Shown piece by piece: positions 8,738-17,657 of a stretch of DNA of 41,484 nucleotides (the first letter of the stretch is position 1; every line of letters starts with the position of its first letter). Below the pieces are notes generated by a model. It had not been told where the DNA came from, did no database searches, and saw only the letters and a program-made list of their open reading frames with translations. Source of the DNA: Candidatus Sulfotelmatobacter sp. (lineage in GTDB: Bacteria > Acidobacteriota > Terriglobia > Terriglobales > Acidobacteriaceae). The translations under genes were made by a program, and so were the position numbers. The stretch spans positions 1 to 41,484 of the forward strand of contig JASHNX010000297.1 in the NCBI GenBank assembly GCA_030041415.1, read 5' to 3'.

Positions 8738-10093
8738 ATGGCGACGAGAGAAATCACGAAGCGGGACGCGAGATTTGTCGATCCAGACCTTGAGCGGGAA
8801 ATTCTCGTTGAAACCGAGGATGCTTCGAGCCGCAGGCAGCGCCTTATCGGGCGCATTTCGTTGCTTTGGCAGGAGAGACGGTTTTTATTTCGTTGCGCGG
8901 TGATCGCATTTGCAGCTTCGTCGATCGTCGCGTTTCTCATTCCCGTGCGTTATACATCCACGACTCGGCTGATGCCGCCGGATCAGAGCGGCCAGGGAAT
9001 CACCTCGATGTTGTCCGCCCTCGGGAAGAATGGCGATCTGGGCGCCGTTGGCGAGCAATTGCTCGGGCTGAAAACGTCCGGCGATTTGTTCATTGGCGTG
9101 ATCCATAGCCGCACCGTGCAAGACGATCTCATTGATAAATTCGGCTTGCGCAAGGCGTATGGCGTACGCCGGTATCAGGATGCGCGAAAAATTCTCGACA
9201 GTGTTACCGACGTTTCCTCCGAACGCAAGAGCGGAATTATTACGATTAAGGTCAGCGACCACAGTAGCGACCGGGCTGCCGCGATGGCGCGCGAGTATGT
9301 GGCGGCGCTGAACAATGTTGTCATCAACCAGAATACGGGTTCAGCGCACAAAGAGAGAGTGTTCTTAGAAGATCGCCTGTCCCAAGTGCAGAAAGATCTA
9401 GAAGCCGCGGAAAAAGATTTCAGCCAATTCGCGAGCCAGAATACAGCCCTCGACGTAAAAGAGCAGGGGCGCACAATGCTCGTCGCGGCCGCAGATTTGG
9501 AAGGTCAACTGATAGCGGCGGAGACCCAACTCCAGGGTTTGCAGCAAATCTATGCGCCTGAGAATGTGCGGATTCGTTCGCTACAGGCACGAATCGACGA
9601 GTATCGGCGGCAGTTGCAGAAAATGGGAGGCAGAGTTCCTGCCGCTGGCGGTGCAACGTCCGCGGGCGATCAGGTGGGCGAATCGGCGGAGCAGAAGCCG
9701 GATTTGTATCCTTCAATTAGACAGCTTCCCGTGTTGGGTGTGACTTGGTCTGACCTTTACCGCCGAACCAAGATACAGGAGACGGTTTTCGAGACGCTGA
9801 CCAAGCAATATGAGCTTGCGAAAGTGGAGGAGGCCAGAGAAACGCCCAGTGTAAAGGTTCTGGACGCTGCCGATGTTCCCGAGATCAAATCGTTCCCGCC
9901 TCGAACGCTTCTGGTTGGAACGACAATTGTGGTGGTTTTCTTTGGCGCCTGCGCCTGGATTCTAGTACTGGCCCGCTGGCAGGAAATTGATCCGGCGGAT
10001 CCGGGAAAAAGACTTGTGAATGAAATCCTTCAGACTATTCACGGAACCTTGAGGGGAATTTACGATAGAACATGGCATCGAAAGGGCGCGTGA
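8738..10093 (+). CDS. Chain-length determinant protein (Wzz/GNVR family, no kinase domain)
   Basis: Inner-membrane polysaccharide co-polymerase of 451 residues. Transmembrane helices lie at about 49-70 and 386-412. A large periplasmic region between them contains a coiled-coil stretch (about 205-300) rich in KDLEAAEKDF-type heptads. The PPDQSG sequence after TM1 is typical of the Wzz domain. The protein ends in a short cytoplasmic tail with no Walker A motif, so it lacks the BY-kinase domain found in Wzc-type proteins, and no separate kinase gene is in the window. It would set the length of the glycan made by the Wzy-type enzyme encoded at 14.2 kb. It starts 26 bases after the PAP2-Wzi gene and is probably in the same transcript. 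Confidence 0.9.
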   Translation: MATREITKRDARFVDPDLEREILVETEDASSRRQRLIGRISLLWQERRFLFRCAVIAFAASSIVAFLIPVRYTSTTRLMPPDQSGQGITSMLSALGKNGDLGAVGEQLLGLKTSGDLFIGVIHSRTVQDDLIDKFGLRKAYGVRRYQDARKILDSVTDVSSERKSGIITIKVSDHSSDRAAAMAREYVAALNNVVINQNTGSAHKERVFLEDRLSQVQKDLEAAEKDFSQFASQNTALDVKEQGRTMLVAAADLEGQLIAAETQLQGLQQIYAPENVRIRSLQARIDEYRRQLQKMGGRVPAAGGATSAGDQVGESAEQKPDLYPSIRQLPVLGVTWSDLYRRTKIQETVFETLTKQYELAKVEEARETPSVKVLDAADVPEIKSFPPRTLLVGTTIVVVFFGACAWILVLARWQEIDPADPGKRLVNEILQTIHGTLRGIYDRTWHRKGA

Positions 10094-10157
10094 CCCTTAG
10101 CGCTCCCGTGGAAGAAAGCACTGGCATCGACTCGAGGATAGAGAAGGGAAACTCTGT

Positions 10158-11168
10158 TTGCGTCTGAAGATTTCAGTAGCGATGTGCACGTTTCAGGGAG
10201 CACGTTTTCTAGGAGAGCAGCTTGACAGCCTTTCGGCTCAAACCAGAGTGCCCGACGAATGCGTCATCTGCGACGACGATTCACAGGACAATACCAGAGA
10301 AATACTGAGGGACTTCGCGCGCACAGCTCCCTTCGCCTGCAGGATCGAAGAGAACCCGAAGAATCTTGGCACCACGGCAAACTTTGCGAAGGCGATCTCC
10401 CTTTGCCAAGGGGACATAATAGCTCTGGCGGACCAGGACGATATCTGGTTTCCCCAGAAGCTGAAAACGATTGAGGAAAGATTTCTCGCGTGTGCTGGCC
10501 TCGTAGCTGTTTTCAGCGATGGAACGCTGATCAGCGAAAGCTCAGAGTCCTTGCCCGGCGCCTTGTGGCGATCGCACACGTTTGACGCCGTCAAGCAGCG
10601 GGCATTCGTGGTGAATGCCTTCGATGTTCTGTTGCGACGGCCTTATGTGACGGGAGCCGCATTGGCATTCCACAGCCGGTATCGTGATCTGCTCCTGCCC
10701 ATCCCAAAGAACCAGATTCATGATTATTGGATTTCGTTGCTGCTGAGTGCATGCGGAAAAATTGATCTAGTACCCGAACCGTTAATCCGGTATCGATGGC
10801 ATCCATCTCAACAGCTAGGATTGCCAAAACCAATGGCTTTGCGGGAGAAATTTTCGCACGTTTACGAATATGTTGGGGATCGCTACTATCCAGAAATCGA
10901 ACAGTGTGAACAATGGAAAGAGCGCTTACTAAATAGCGGTGACAGATTTTCGGTTTCTCTCGAGGCGATCCGCAAATTGAGTGAGCAGATTAACCACAGA
11001 CGCGCACGGGCCAACCTTCCATGTTCATTTCTGGGCCGTTGTCCGATCATTGTACGCGAAGCCAGAAACACTAACTATTGGCGTTACTCCTCCGGTTGGA
11101 AGAGCATCGGAAAAGATCTGTTTCTGCTCGCGGGCAATCAAAACGGTCGCGCTCGGTCGCAAGGGTAG
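10158..11168 (+). CDS. GT2 family glycosyltransferase (rhamnosyltransferase-like)
   Basis: GT-A fold glycosyltransferase of 336 residues. The nucleotide-binding segment CDDDSQDNT is at residues 38-46, and the metal-binding DxD-type motif LADQDDIW at 90-97 has the form common in rhamnosyl- and related transferases of O-antigen clusters. There are no transmembrane helices, so it would act at the cytoplasmic face on a lipid-linked acceptor. The TTG start is supported by AAGGG about ten bases upstream. The next ATG in frame would remove the first beta strand. It lies 64 bases after the chain-length gene. Donor and acceptor are unknown. Confidence 0.85.
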   Translation: MRLKISVAMCTFQGARFLGEQLDSLSAQTRVPDECVICDDDSQDNTREILRDFARTAPFACRIEENPKNLGTTANFAKAISLCQGDIIALADQDDIWFPQKLKTIEERFLACAGLVAVFSDGTLISESSESLPGALWRSHTFDAVKQRAFVVNAFDVLLRRPYVTGAALAFHSRYRDLLLPIPKNQIHDYWISLLLSACGKIDLVPEPLIRYRWHPSQQLGLPKPMALREKFSHVYEYVGDRYYPEIEQCEQWKERLLNSGDRFSVSLEAIRKLSEQINHRRARANLPCSFLGRCPIIVREARNTNYWRYSSGWKSIGKDLFLLAGNQNGRARSQG

Positions 11169-11357
11169 TCGTACGACTTCCTTCGGCGAAAAGGACGTTT
11201 GTCAATTGCCAGCGGAGCGTTCCAAAAGGGATGCAAGGTTCTCGCGCACGAACTGGCCGCGCTTTGTCGTGAGACCGAAGAATTCCATCAAAACAATGTG
11301 TTAATGATGCATCCCTGTGTGTATTTAAGAACTTGAACCGACGCAGCCACAAAGTCT

Positions 11358-12302
11358 ATGAGAGATCGCTTACGGTATCACTGGAATTTGTACATGATGT
11401 TTGGGCCACGTTATCCACTTTGGTTGCTGAGGAGAGGTGTTTTTGGCCGGGAGCGCGACCGTGAAGCTCTTTCCAAGTTTAGCGGCCGAGGACTGGAGAT
11501 CGGTGGCCCGAGTCCGTTTTTTCAAGCCGGAGGCGAATTCCCAATCTATGCGGTCGCCAAGGATATTGACAATGTCAACTACAGCAGCCAAACATTTTGG
11601 GAGGGCGCGCTGAAGGAAGGTCAGTATTTTAAATACAACGCCCACAAACCGGCAGGTCATCAGTTCCTCCGCGAAGCAACCGACCTATCGGGCATTCCGT
11701 CGGATGAGTACGACTTTATTGCATCGTGCCACACACTGGAACACTGCGCCAATCCGATCAAGACTATGCAGGAGTGGGGGCGAGTACTGAAAACGAAGGG
11801 TTGGCTGCTGTTGATTCTGCCTCACAAGGCGGGAACGTTTGATCATCGGAGAAGTGTGACTGGGTTTGAGCATTTATTGGAGGATCATCGTCGTGCGGTG
11901 ACCGAGGAAGATCAGACGCACTTTGCAGAGATATTGGAGAAACATGATCTGAACCGAGATCCGGCGCAGAAATCGAGGCAAGATTTTGAGAAATGGATTA
12001 AAAACAACGCGGCCACGCGAGGCGTTCATCATCATGTATTTGATCCAGAGCTGGCACTCAAGCTTGTCGATTACGTAGGCTTCGAGGTTGTAGCTGCAGA
12101 GGTGGTCATGCCGTACCATATCTTTATCGTGGGCCAGAAGTCGTCGGCCGCCTCCACCCAAAAAGAAAAGACACGCTTGCAGGTTCTCCAATCCTGCTGC
12201 GAGCGGAGTCCATTTAAGACGGATCGAGGAAGGTGCCAGGACTTCAGTTCCCGCCTCCGGGAAAGCGGTGGCATGCGGGCGAATCTGATTAGCGAGCTCT
12301 AG
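11358..12302 (+). CDS. SAM-dependent methyltransferase, class I
   Basis: A 314-residue protein of the Methyltransf_11-like group. The SAM-binding motif is the variant LEIGGPSP at 46-53. Motif IV-like YDFIASCHTLEH is at about 118-129, and the post-motif strand VLKTKGWLLLILP at about 143-155. Such variants occur in methyltransferases of polysaccharide clusters that act on sugar residues or lipid-linked glycans. The last roughly 50 residues after VGQK (about 262 onward) are Arg/Ser/Cys-rich and unlike the family, so they may be a read-through tail produced by an old frameshift near 12140. No clear ribosome site precedes the ATG. It is preceded by 189 bases without a recognisable gene. Confidence 0.8.
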   Translation: MRDRLRYHWNLYMMFGPRYPLWLLRRGVFGRERDREALSKFSGRGLEIGGPSPFFQAGGEFPIYAVAKDIDNVNYSSQTFWEGALKEGQYFKYNAHKPAGHQFLREATDLSGIPSDEYDFIASCHTLEHCANPIKTMQEWGRVLKTKGWLLLILPHKAGTFDHRRSVTGFEHLLEDHRRAVTEEDQTHFAEILEKHDLNRDPAQKSRQDFEKWIKNNAATRGVHHHVFDPELALKLVDYVGFEVVAAEVVMPYHIFIVGQKSSAASTQKEKTRLQVLQSCCERSPFKTDRGRCQDFSSRLRESGGMRANLISEL

Positions 12303-12315
12303 GCAGAGGCCGAAA

Positions 12316-13269
12316 ATGTCTTCTATTGCAAGTGTGACCGTGGTTTACAACGGCGCAAGCGTTCTAGCAAGACATTTGGATGCCCTGTATCGCCAGACCA
12401 AGGAGCTTGATGAAGTTATTGTGGTGAATAATGCGTCCGCGGACGACAGTTTGAAGCTGCTGGCGAAAGAATATCCGCAAGTGACGGTTCTGGATCTGGC
12501 GGAAAATGTCGGGGTAGGAGGCGGCTACGCTGCGGGAATTGCTCATGCCGTACTTGACAGGAAGCACGATTGGGTGTGGCTGTTCGATCAAGACAGCGTT
12601 CCTGCCGAGACGTGCTTGGAGAGCCTGCTGAACGCGATTCCGCTCCTTGGCACCGACGAAGGGAGCACGGCGATTCTCGCTCCGGTCTGCGTTCATACGG
12701 GAACCAAAATGGCATATCCAGGTCATTTATGGAAGCAGGGGCGTATGGTTCCAACGCTCGGAGACCCCAACCAGGCGATCAGTTTTGTCGACTTCGCAAT
12801 TTCTTCCGGCAGCTTGATAAGAAGGGAAGCAATCGACGCCGTGGGGTTGCCGCGCGCCGATTTCTTCATGGATTTTGTTGACTACGAGCACTGCCTCCGT
12901 CTTCGGCATCACGGGTTCAAGATTGGAGTGGTTCGGGACAGCCATCTGGATCACGTTCTGGGCGATCCGTCCAAATTCAATTTTTTTGGCCGAATAAAAT
13001 ACTGGTCCGATCACGCTCCGTGGAGGTGTTATTACATGGTCCGGAACCAGGTTTTTACAATTTGGGAGTACTGCCCGGAGTGGCGGAACAAAGGCTTTTT
13101 ATTATGTCGATTGGGTCACTATGCCGTTTCCCTGTCCCTATTTGGTAAGCAAAAACTGGCCTGCCTTCGAATGATGTGGCGCGGGTTTCTGGATGGACGG
13201 TCGGGAAGACTGGGGATTCGTTTCTCCGGAACGGTCGAGGGGAATGCTCAGCTTGAGGTTAAGGCGTGA
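12316..13269 (+). CDS. GT2 family glycosyltransferase (RfbF/WbbL rhamnosyltransferase-like)
   Basis: A 317-residue GT-A enzyme. The VVNNASADDS segment is at 36-45 and the DxD-type motif LFDQDSVP at 89-96. The NVGVGGGYAAGI stretch near 64-75 is typical of rhamnosyltransferases that follow the RfbF pattern. AGAGG about ten bases before the ATG serves as ribosome site. It ends in a GTGA overlap (13266-13269) with the next glycosyltransferase, so the two are probably translated together. It would add a deoxyhexose such as rhamnose to the growing repeat unit, but the sugar is a family-level guess. Confidence 0.87.
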   Translation: MSSIASVTVVYNGASVLARHLDALYRQTKELDEVIVVNNASADDSLKLLAKEYPQVTVLDLAENVGVGGGYAAGIAHAVLDRKHDWVWLFDQDSVPAETCLESLLNAIPLLGTDEGSTAILAPVCVHTGTKMAYPGHLWKQGRMVPTLGDPNQAISFVDFAISSGSLIRREAIDAVGLPRADFFMDFVDYEHCLRLRHHGFKIGVVRDSHLDHVLGDPSKFNFFGRIKYWSDHAPWRCYYMVRNQVFTIWEYCPEWRNKGFLLCRLGHYAVSLSLFGKQKLACLRMMWRGFLDGRSGRLGIRFSGTVEGNAQLEVKA

Positions 13270-14207
13270 TCTCGCCGAAGCCACTGATCGAGATCCTCAT
13301 GGCCACCTGGAATGGGGAGCGATTCATCGAGGGGCAGTTGTCCTCTTTATTTTCGCAAAGCTTACAAGATTTTCGGTTGATCGTCAGGGACGATGGTTCG
13401 AGCGACTCGACGCTGGATATTGTTGAGCAGTACAGAAATCGTTATCCAGGTCGAGTAGTGATCCGAAAAAACCCCAGCCGTCAAGGGCCGTGTCGTACTT
13501 TCTCATTGCTGCTGGAAGAGTCTAGCTCACCTTATATTGCGTTCTGCGATCAGGATGACATCTGGCGGCCGGATAAATTGGGGTTGAGCACTTCGGCTAT
13601 GAAAGCGATTGAGGCTGAACGGGGCTCAGACACGCCCGCTCTCGTGTTTTCGGACATGATGATCGTAGACGACGAGTTGCGGGTAAGGGCTCCGTCGCTG
13701 TGGAAGCTGGGCCATATTAATCCCGAGCGGGCCAGTTTGGGCGCGATGCTGGTACAAAATCTGGTGACCGGGTGCACGGCCCTGGCAAACCGGAGTCTGA
13801 TATTCAAAGCAAGCCCAATACCAGAAGGTGCAACGATGCACGATACATGGCTGGGGCTGATCGCTGTCGCCTTCGGTGTTCTGCAGCCGCTCCACGAAAC
13901 CACGATTCAGTATCGCCAACATGGCGGGAATGCTGTGGGGGCGGGTCACGGCTGGAGGTCGGGAAACCTGTTGAAACGTTTGCGCCACGACAGGCCGTTC
14001 AAAGACAGGATTGAAGCTTCTCGAAAACAGGCTGAAATTTTTGTTGACCGGTATAGCGATCAATTGAACGATCAACAAAAGGCCACGCTCAGAATCTGGT
14101 CAGAATCACGTGATCTGCCGCTAATTATCCGGCAATTGACGCTGCACCGGAAGGGTCTTCGGGGAACCAGCCTGTTCAATCATCTTGGATTTCTCGCGAG
14201 GGTATAA
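13266..14207 (+). CDS. GT2 family glycosyltransferase
   Basis: A 313-residue GT-A enzyme similar in layout to the one at 10.2 kb. DDGSSDST is at 42-49 and FCDQDDIW at 93-100. The GTG start shares bases with the preceding TGA stop. The following polymerase frame overlaps its last 23 bases. The DQDDIW form is shared with the 10.2 kb enzyme, so the two may use related donors. Soluble cytoplasmic enzyme, probably peripheral to the inner membrane. Confidence 0.86.
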   Translation: MISPKPLIEILMATWNGERFIEGQLSSLFSQSLQDFRLIVRDDGSSDSTLDIVEQYRNRYPGRVVIRKNPSRQGPCRTFSLLLEESSSPYIAFCDQDDIWRPDKLGLSTSAMKAIEAERGSDTPALVFSDMMIVDDELRVRAPSLWKLGHINPERASLGAMLVQNLVTGCTALANRSLIFKASPIPEGATMHDTWLGLIAVAFGVLQPLHETTIQYRQHGGNAVGAGHGWRSGNLLKRLRHDRPFKDRIEASRKQAEIFVDRYSDQLNDQQKATLRIWSESRDLPLIIRQLTLHRKGLRGTSLFNHLGFLARV

Positions 14208-15453
14208 GGAAGTGGTATTTGCTGCACAAGCTAGCGACAGCACTCGGCTGCAGACCCGATGGATGCCAAGGTGTGGGTGGATCCATCCCCTGGTGATTTT
14301 TTGGTTGGTATGGGCGATCACGGTCGGGCTGTACGAGTTGCACCTTAGCGAGATGCTGATCTTCTCCAGCAGCCAAGTGATGACGGTGGTGGCTTGGATT
14401 GTTATCCCGTTCACGTTGACCACTCTCATCTATTTGGGGTGCCGCTCGTGGGATTCTTTGAACCTATCCTCGTTTTATTTGGATACGGATTTCCGAGTCG
14501 AAAAACTGACGCGAAACCTCACAATTGCCTTGGCTATTTGGGCGATGCTGACGGTCGTTGAGATCTTCTTGTCGGGCGGATTACCGATTCTATGGCTGAT
14601 TCAAGGCAGTTCCAAAACCTACCTCGATTTCGGGATTCCAACCTTCCACGGCTTGCTTAACTCTTTGATCCAGACTATCGGCCTAATTGGTTTTGCGTTG
14701 TATGTCTTGACGCGCCGGAGGCGATTTCTATGGATGGCCGGCTTCGTCCTTCTGTGGTCAATCATTGTGGTCACCCGAAACATGCTGATCGTGATGCTGA
14801 TTGAATACGGAGTCGTGTGGGTTATGATTCGAGGGCTTTCGAAAAAGACTGTAGCAAGATCTGTGGTTGGCCTGATCGCGTTGATTTTGGCCTTCGGTTA
14901 TATTGGGGACCTCCGATCAGGAGGTGCCGAATCTTTTCGCGGTGTAGCCGAGCCCTCGCAGAATTATCCGGAATGGCTGCCTTCCGGAGCGCTCTGGGTA
15001 TACATCTATGTGGCGACGCCTATTAACAACTTAGTGAATACGGTTCAAACGACTCACCCAGTCTATGATCCCCTGTTCCCCTACGCAACTTCCCAGCTGC
15101 TCCCGACTGTGTTGCGCAAAATCGTTTATGACCCCACTACTGTCTCCGAATTGCCCAGCGGAGATCTGGTCACGGAGGCTCTGAATGTGAGCACTGCTTA
15201 TCTCGGCCCTTTCCGAGACTTCGGCATGTTTGGGATCGCCTGTTTCAGCATCATCATGGCCTATGTGGCGGCACATTATTGGCGCGACCGTTCGCTCCGC
15301 GGCTCTTTGGCGTATGCCGTCTTAGCGCAATGCGTGATCCTCACCATTTTTTTCAACCATTTGTTCTATCTTCCTATTATTTCTCAGGTTTTTTGGCTGT
15401 ACTTTTTTTTTCCTAATCGGAAACGAATCGAGAAAATGTCGACCGTAGCCTGA
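14185..15453 (+). CDS. Wzy-type O-antigen/oligosaccharide repeat-unit polymerase
   Basis: Polytopic membrane protein of 422 residues with about ten to eleven hydrophobic segments and a large extracytoplasmic loop (about residues 245-345) containing LRSGGAESFRG and SQNYPEWLPSG. This layout is characteristic of Wzy polymerases, which join lipid-linked repeat units at the periplasmic face. Sequence is poorly conserved in this family, so the call rests on topology, cluster position between glycosyltransferases, and the adjacent chain-length protein. The start is uncertain: TTG at 14185 overlaps the previous gene, and GTG at 14212 is the next choice but lies too close to an AAGGA sequence. A terminator-like hairpin follows. 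Confidence 0.78.
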   Translation: MDFSRGYKEVVFAAQASDSTRLQTRWMPRCGWIHPLVIFWLVWAITVGLYELHLSEMLIFSSSQVMTVVAWIVIPFTLTTLIYLGCRSWDSLNLSSFYLDTDFRVEKLTRNLTIALAIWAMLTVVEIFLSGGLPILWLIQGSSKTYLDFGIPTFHGLLNSLIQTIGLIGFALYVLTRRRRFLWMAGFVLLWSIIVVTRNMLIVMLIEYGVVWVMIRGLSKKTVARSVVGLIALILAFGYIGDLRSGGAESFRGVAEPSQNYPEWLPSGALWVYIYVATPINNLVNTVQTTHPVYDPLFPYATSQLLPTVLRKIVYDPTTVSELPSGDLVTEALNVSTAYLGPFRDFGMFGIACFSIIMAYVAAHYWRDRSLRGSLAYAVLAQCVILTIFFNHLFYLPIISQVFWLYFFFPNRKRIEKMSTVA

Positions 15454-15527
15454 TTTATCTGCTCCCAGATGCCATGGCCCAATCCGGGCGCAAATTCCCC
15501 GGCAGCAAAAGCGCGCCGCCAACCCTA

Positions 15528-15561
15528 GTGGCGTCCAGATGCTTACGCCACGCGGTTTTTT
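15528..15561 (+). terminator. Probable intrinsic terminator after the polymerase gene
   Basis: GTGGCGT (15528-15534) pairs with ACGCCAC (15545-15551) around a ten-base loop. GCGG and six T residues (15556-15561) follow. It lies 75 bases after the polymerase stop, in the gap before a convergent gene, and would end the plus-strand transcript. Confidence 0.5.
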
Positions 15562-15568
15562 GAGCCAC

Positions 15569-16411
15569 TTACACGGTGCGTTTAGCCAACAATGAAATGT
15601 TCGGGCCCGCGGCATCGTCGGGGTGATCGAAGTGAATGGTGAGGTTGTCGAAGCCGAAGAATTTTAACGAACCGATCAAATCTTCTCGACTGAGCCAATG
15701 ACTGTAATGTCTGGAACCACCGTTGAATCCGGCATTTCCGAGGCGGGTCTGATAATGTTGGCGGTAGAGGGAGTGCGTGTATCCAGCATATTCCGCCGAC
15801 GAAGTAGATTTGAAATGGTGCGCCAACATTGGGTGGGTTCTAACCCTTGGTTCATCGTAATAGTGCGACCAGATGTAAAGCTGATCGGTCACTCTTGACA
15901 TCAAGGCGATGGCTTCTACGGGATTGACTAAATGGTAAAGGACGCCGGAAGCAACCACGAGATCGTAGCGTCCGCTGGTGCGCAGATAACTGACGAAGTC
16001 TCCGAGCATGAACCGTGCTCTTTTCAGATCGAGGAGTTCCTTTAGAACGAGGCATCGCAAGAAGGCGTGGGTGTTCGCTTCAATCGATAGTATTGACGCA
16101 ACCCCAAGTTTTTCGAGCATGTAGGTGTGAGCCCCTTCGTGCGGACCACACTCGAGAACATGCAAGCTCCCCGGATTATCGAGCCTCTGTCCCAGCCAGA
16201 TGATTCGGGGATCTTCAAAAATGGGACCGTCGCCGGCGTTCAGGTTCGCAAAAGGAGGCGGCAACTTCGCAAACCACTCGCCTCTGAAAATATCCAAAGC
16301 GTTTTGTGGGGATGGAGGAGTGTTTATGTACTCGATCTTGAGTTCGAGTCCGGCGAGATGCAGTGCACGATCTTTGATTGCGGCATTCAGTTTCTGGAGT
16401 CGATTTTTCAT
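15569..16411 (-). CDS. SAM-dependent methyltransferase, class I
   Basis: A 280-residue protein with SAM motif I VLECGPHEGAHT at 85-96, the ribose-binding acid in SIEAN at 109-113, GDFVSYL near 137-143 and YDLVVASGVLYHL near 149-161. The arrangement resembles methyltransferases of polysaccharide and lipid modification clusters. It is transcribed against its neighbours, converging on the polymerase and diverging from the next glycosyltransferase, so it is its own unit and may have been inserted. Substrate unknown. The C-terminus carries a second half (ending NISLLAKRTV) typical of the family, so the gene looks intact. Confidence 0.82.
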   Translation of the reverse strand: MKNRLQKLNAAIKDRALHLAGLELKIEYINTPPSPQNALDIFRGEWFAKLPPPFANLNAGDGPIFEDPRIIWLGQRLDNPGSLHVLECGPHEGAHTYMLEKLGVASILSIEANTHAFLRCLVLKELLDLKRARFMLGDFVSYLRTSGRYDLVVASGVLYHLVNPVEAIALMSRVTDQLYIWSHYYDEPRVRTHPMLAHHFKSTSSAEYAGYTHSLYRQHYQTRLGNAGFNGGSRHYSHWLSREDLIGSLKFFGFDNLTIHFDHPDDAAGPNISLLAKRTV

Positions 16412-16713
16412 TGGATTAACAAATGCATCAAACCGTTATAATTCATGTGCAAATTAGTCTGTAGGATACACTGCTTCGGCTGGGAAGATTTGTCGGGTCG
16501 CAGTCGTTAGACTGCATTTTGCGTCTTCGGCTTGCTGTAGCGGCCAGTGAAATCCATTCGCGACGGTGTCTGTAAAACATGAGGCCGAATCTCAGACTTG
16601 GCCGAATCAGACCAAGAAAAGAGCGGGGATGCCTCGTTGGTAAACCGATTTGACGTGGTGGGATGGATCGATAACTCTCAGAGATCCGATTTCAAAACAC
16701 ACACTAGCATACT
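16412..16713. other. Divergent intergenic region
   Basis: About 300 bases separate a minus-strand methyltransferase from a plus-strand glycosyltransferase. A weak promoter-like pair, TTGACG (16650-16655) and TAACTC (16672-16677) with a 16-base spacer, points toward the glycosyltransferase. No coding frame, repeat or RNA gene was recognised. Confidence 0.35.
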
Positions 16714-17625
16714 ATGATCGATAGCGTTCGTGTTCTAAAGTCCAGCGGCTCTCGTGCACCTCTTCTATCCGTTCTGGTCAGAGTAAAAAACGAGCGTTTG
16801 GCTCTCTCTGAATTCTGGTCGCGCCTTTCGTCGCAGACCATTTTTCGAGATGTAGAGGTATTGTTTCTCGATAGCGGCAGCACAGACGGGACTCTTGAAT
16901 TCCTTCAAGCGCTACCCGTGAACATTTACGAGATAGCTCCTGCGGATTTTTCCTTCGGGAGTAGTTGTAATTTCCTATTATCGGTATCCCGCGCGTCCGT
17001 CGTGTGCTTTTTGTCTGGGCACGTCTTGCTTGAATGCTCCGACGCGCTGGAAAAGCTATTTTCAGTGCTGTCGAAAGATGCCCTAGCGGCGGCTTACCTC
17101 CGGCAAGTGCCAGACCAAGTTTTTGGTGCAAACTGGTACGAGCGAGCTTATCTTGCCCGTAGATATCCCAGATTCGCTGGGAAAGAATTGATCGAAGTTA
17201 ACTCCCCGGCCGGTTTTTCCAACGCAGCTTCTGGGCTTACACGAGATTCGTGGGAGAAGAATCCGTTCCCCAACCTTCACGGCAGCGAGGATTTTGCCTG
17301 GGCAGAAAAACATCTAGCGCAGGGGGGGAAGCTCTTTTACCTTCCCGAGGTGAAAGCGATGCATTCGCATCGTGAATCGCCCGCTGCGGTGTTCCAGCGG
17401 GTAAGGTTGAACGTCCTCGCTAGAGGAGTCAAGCGATCCTACCTCAAAGCGTCCTATTTTTTTGCAGGAGTCGCCGTGGCCATGTTGCGCCAAGGGGCCC
17501 CGATATCCGAAGCATTGCGATATGCAAAGGTTCATGCTCTGGCATACGGTCCAGACAATTTGGGGATCCGAAACCCGTACCCTCCGGTGCGAACACATGA
17601 GGTTGATTTAGACGGCAGAGAATAG
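16714..17625 (+). CDS. GT2 family glycosyltransferase with SGH in place of the DxD motif
   Basis: A 303-residue GT-A fold protein. The donor-binding segment LDSGSTDGT is at 52-60. The position usually occupied by DxD reads FLSGHVLL (99-106). A comparable SGH/SAH form occurs in a subgroup of GT2 proteins, so this may be an active enzyme using a different metal ligand set rather than a broken one. ADFSFGSSCNFLL (77-89) is the typical following segment. No clear ribosome site was found. It stands alone on the plus strand after the locus terminator and converges on the first arylsulfotransferase gene with only 32 bases between them. Confidence 0.8.
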   Translation: MIDSVRVLKSSGSRAPLLSVLVRVKNERLALSEFWSRLSSQTIFRDVEVLFLDSGSTDGTLEFLQALPVNIYEIAPADFSFGSSCNFLLSVSRASVVCFLSGHVLLECSDALEKLFSVLSKDALAAAYLRQVPDQVFGANWYERAYLARRYPRFAGKELIEVNSPAGFSNAASGLTRDSWEKNPFPNLHGSEDFAWAEKHLAQGGKLFYLPEVKAMHSHRESPAAVFQRVRLNVLARGVKRSYLKASYFFAGVAVAMLRQGAPISEALRYAKVHALAYGPDNLGIRNPYPPVRTHEVDLDGRE

Positions 17626-17657
17626 GGGGTCCTACCACGCCTCCGTTAACACAATCT

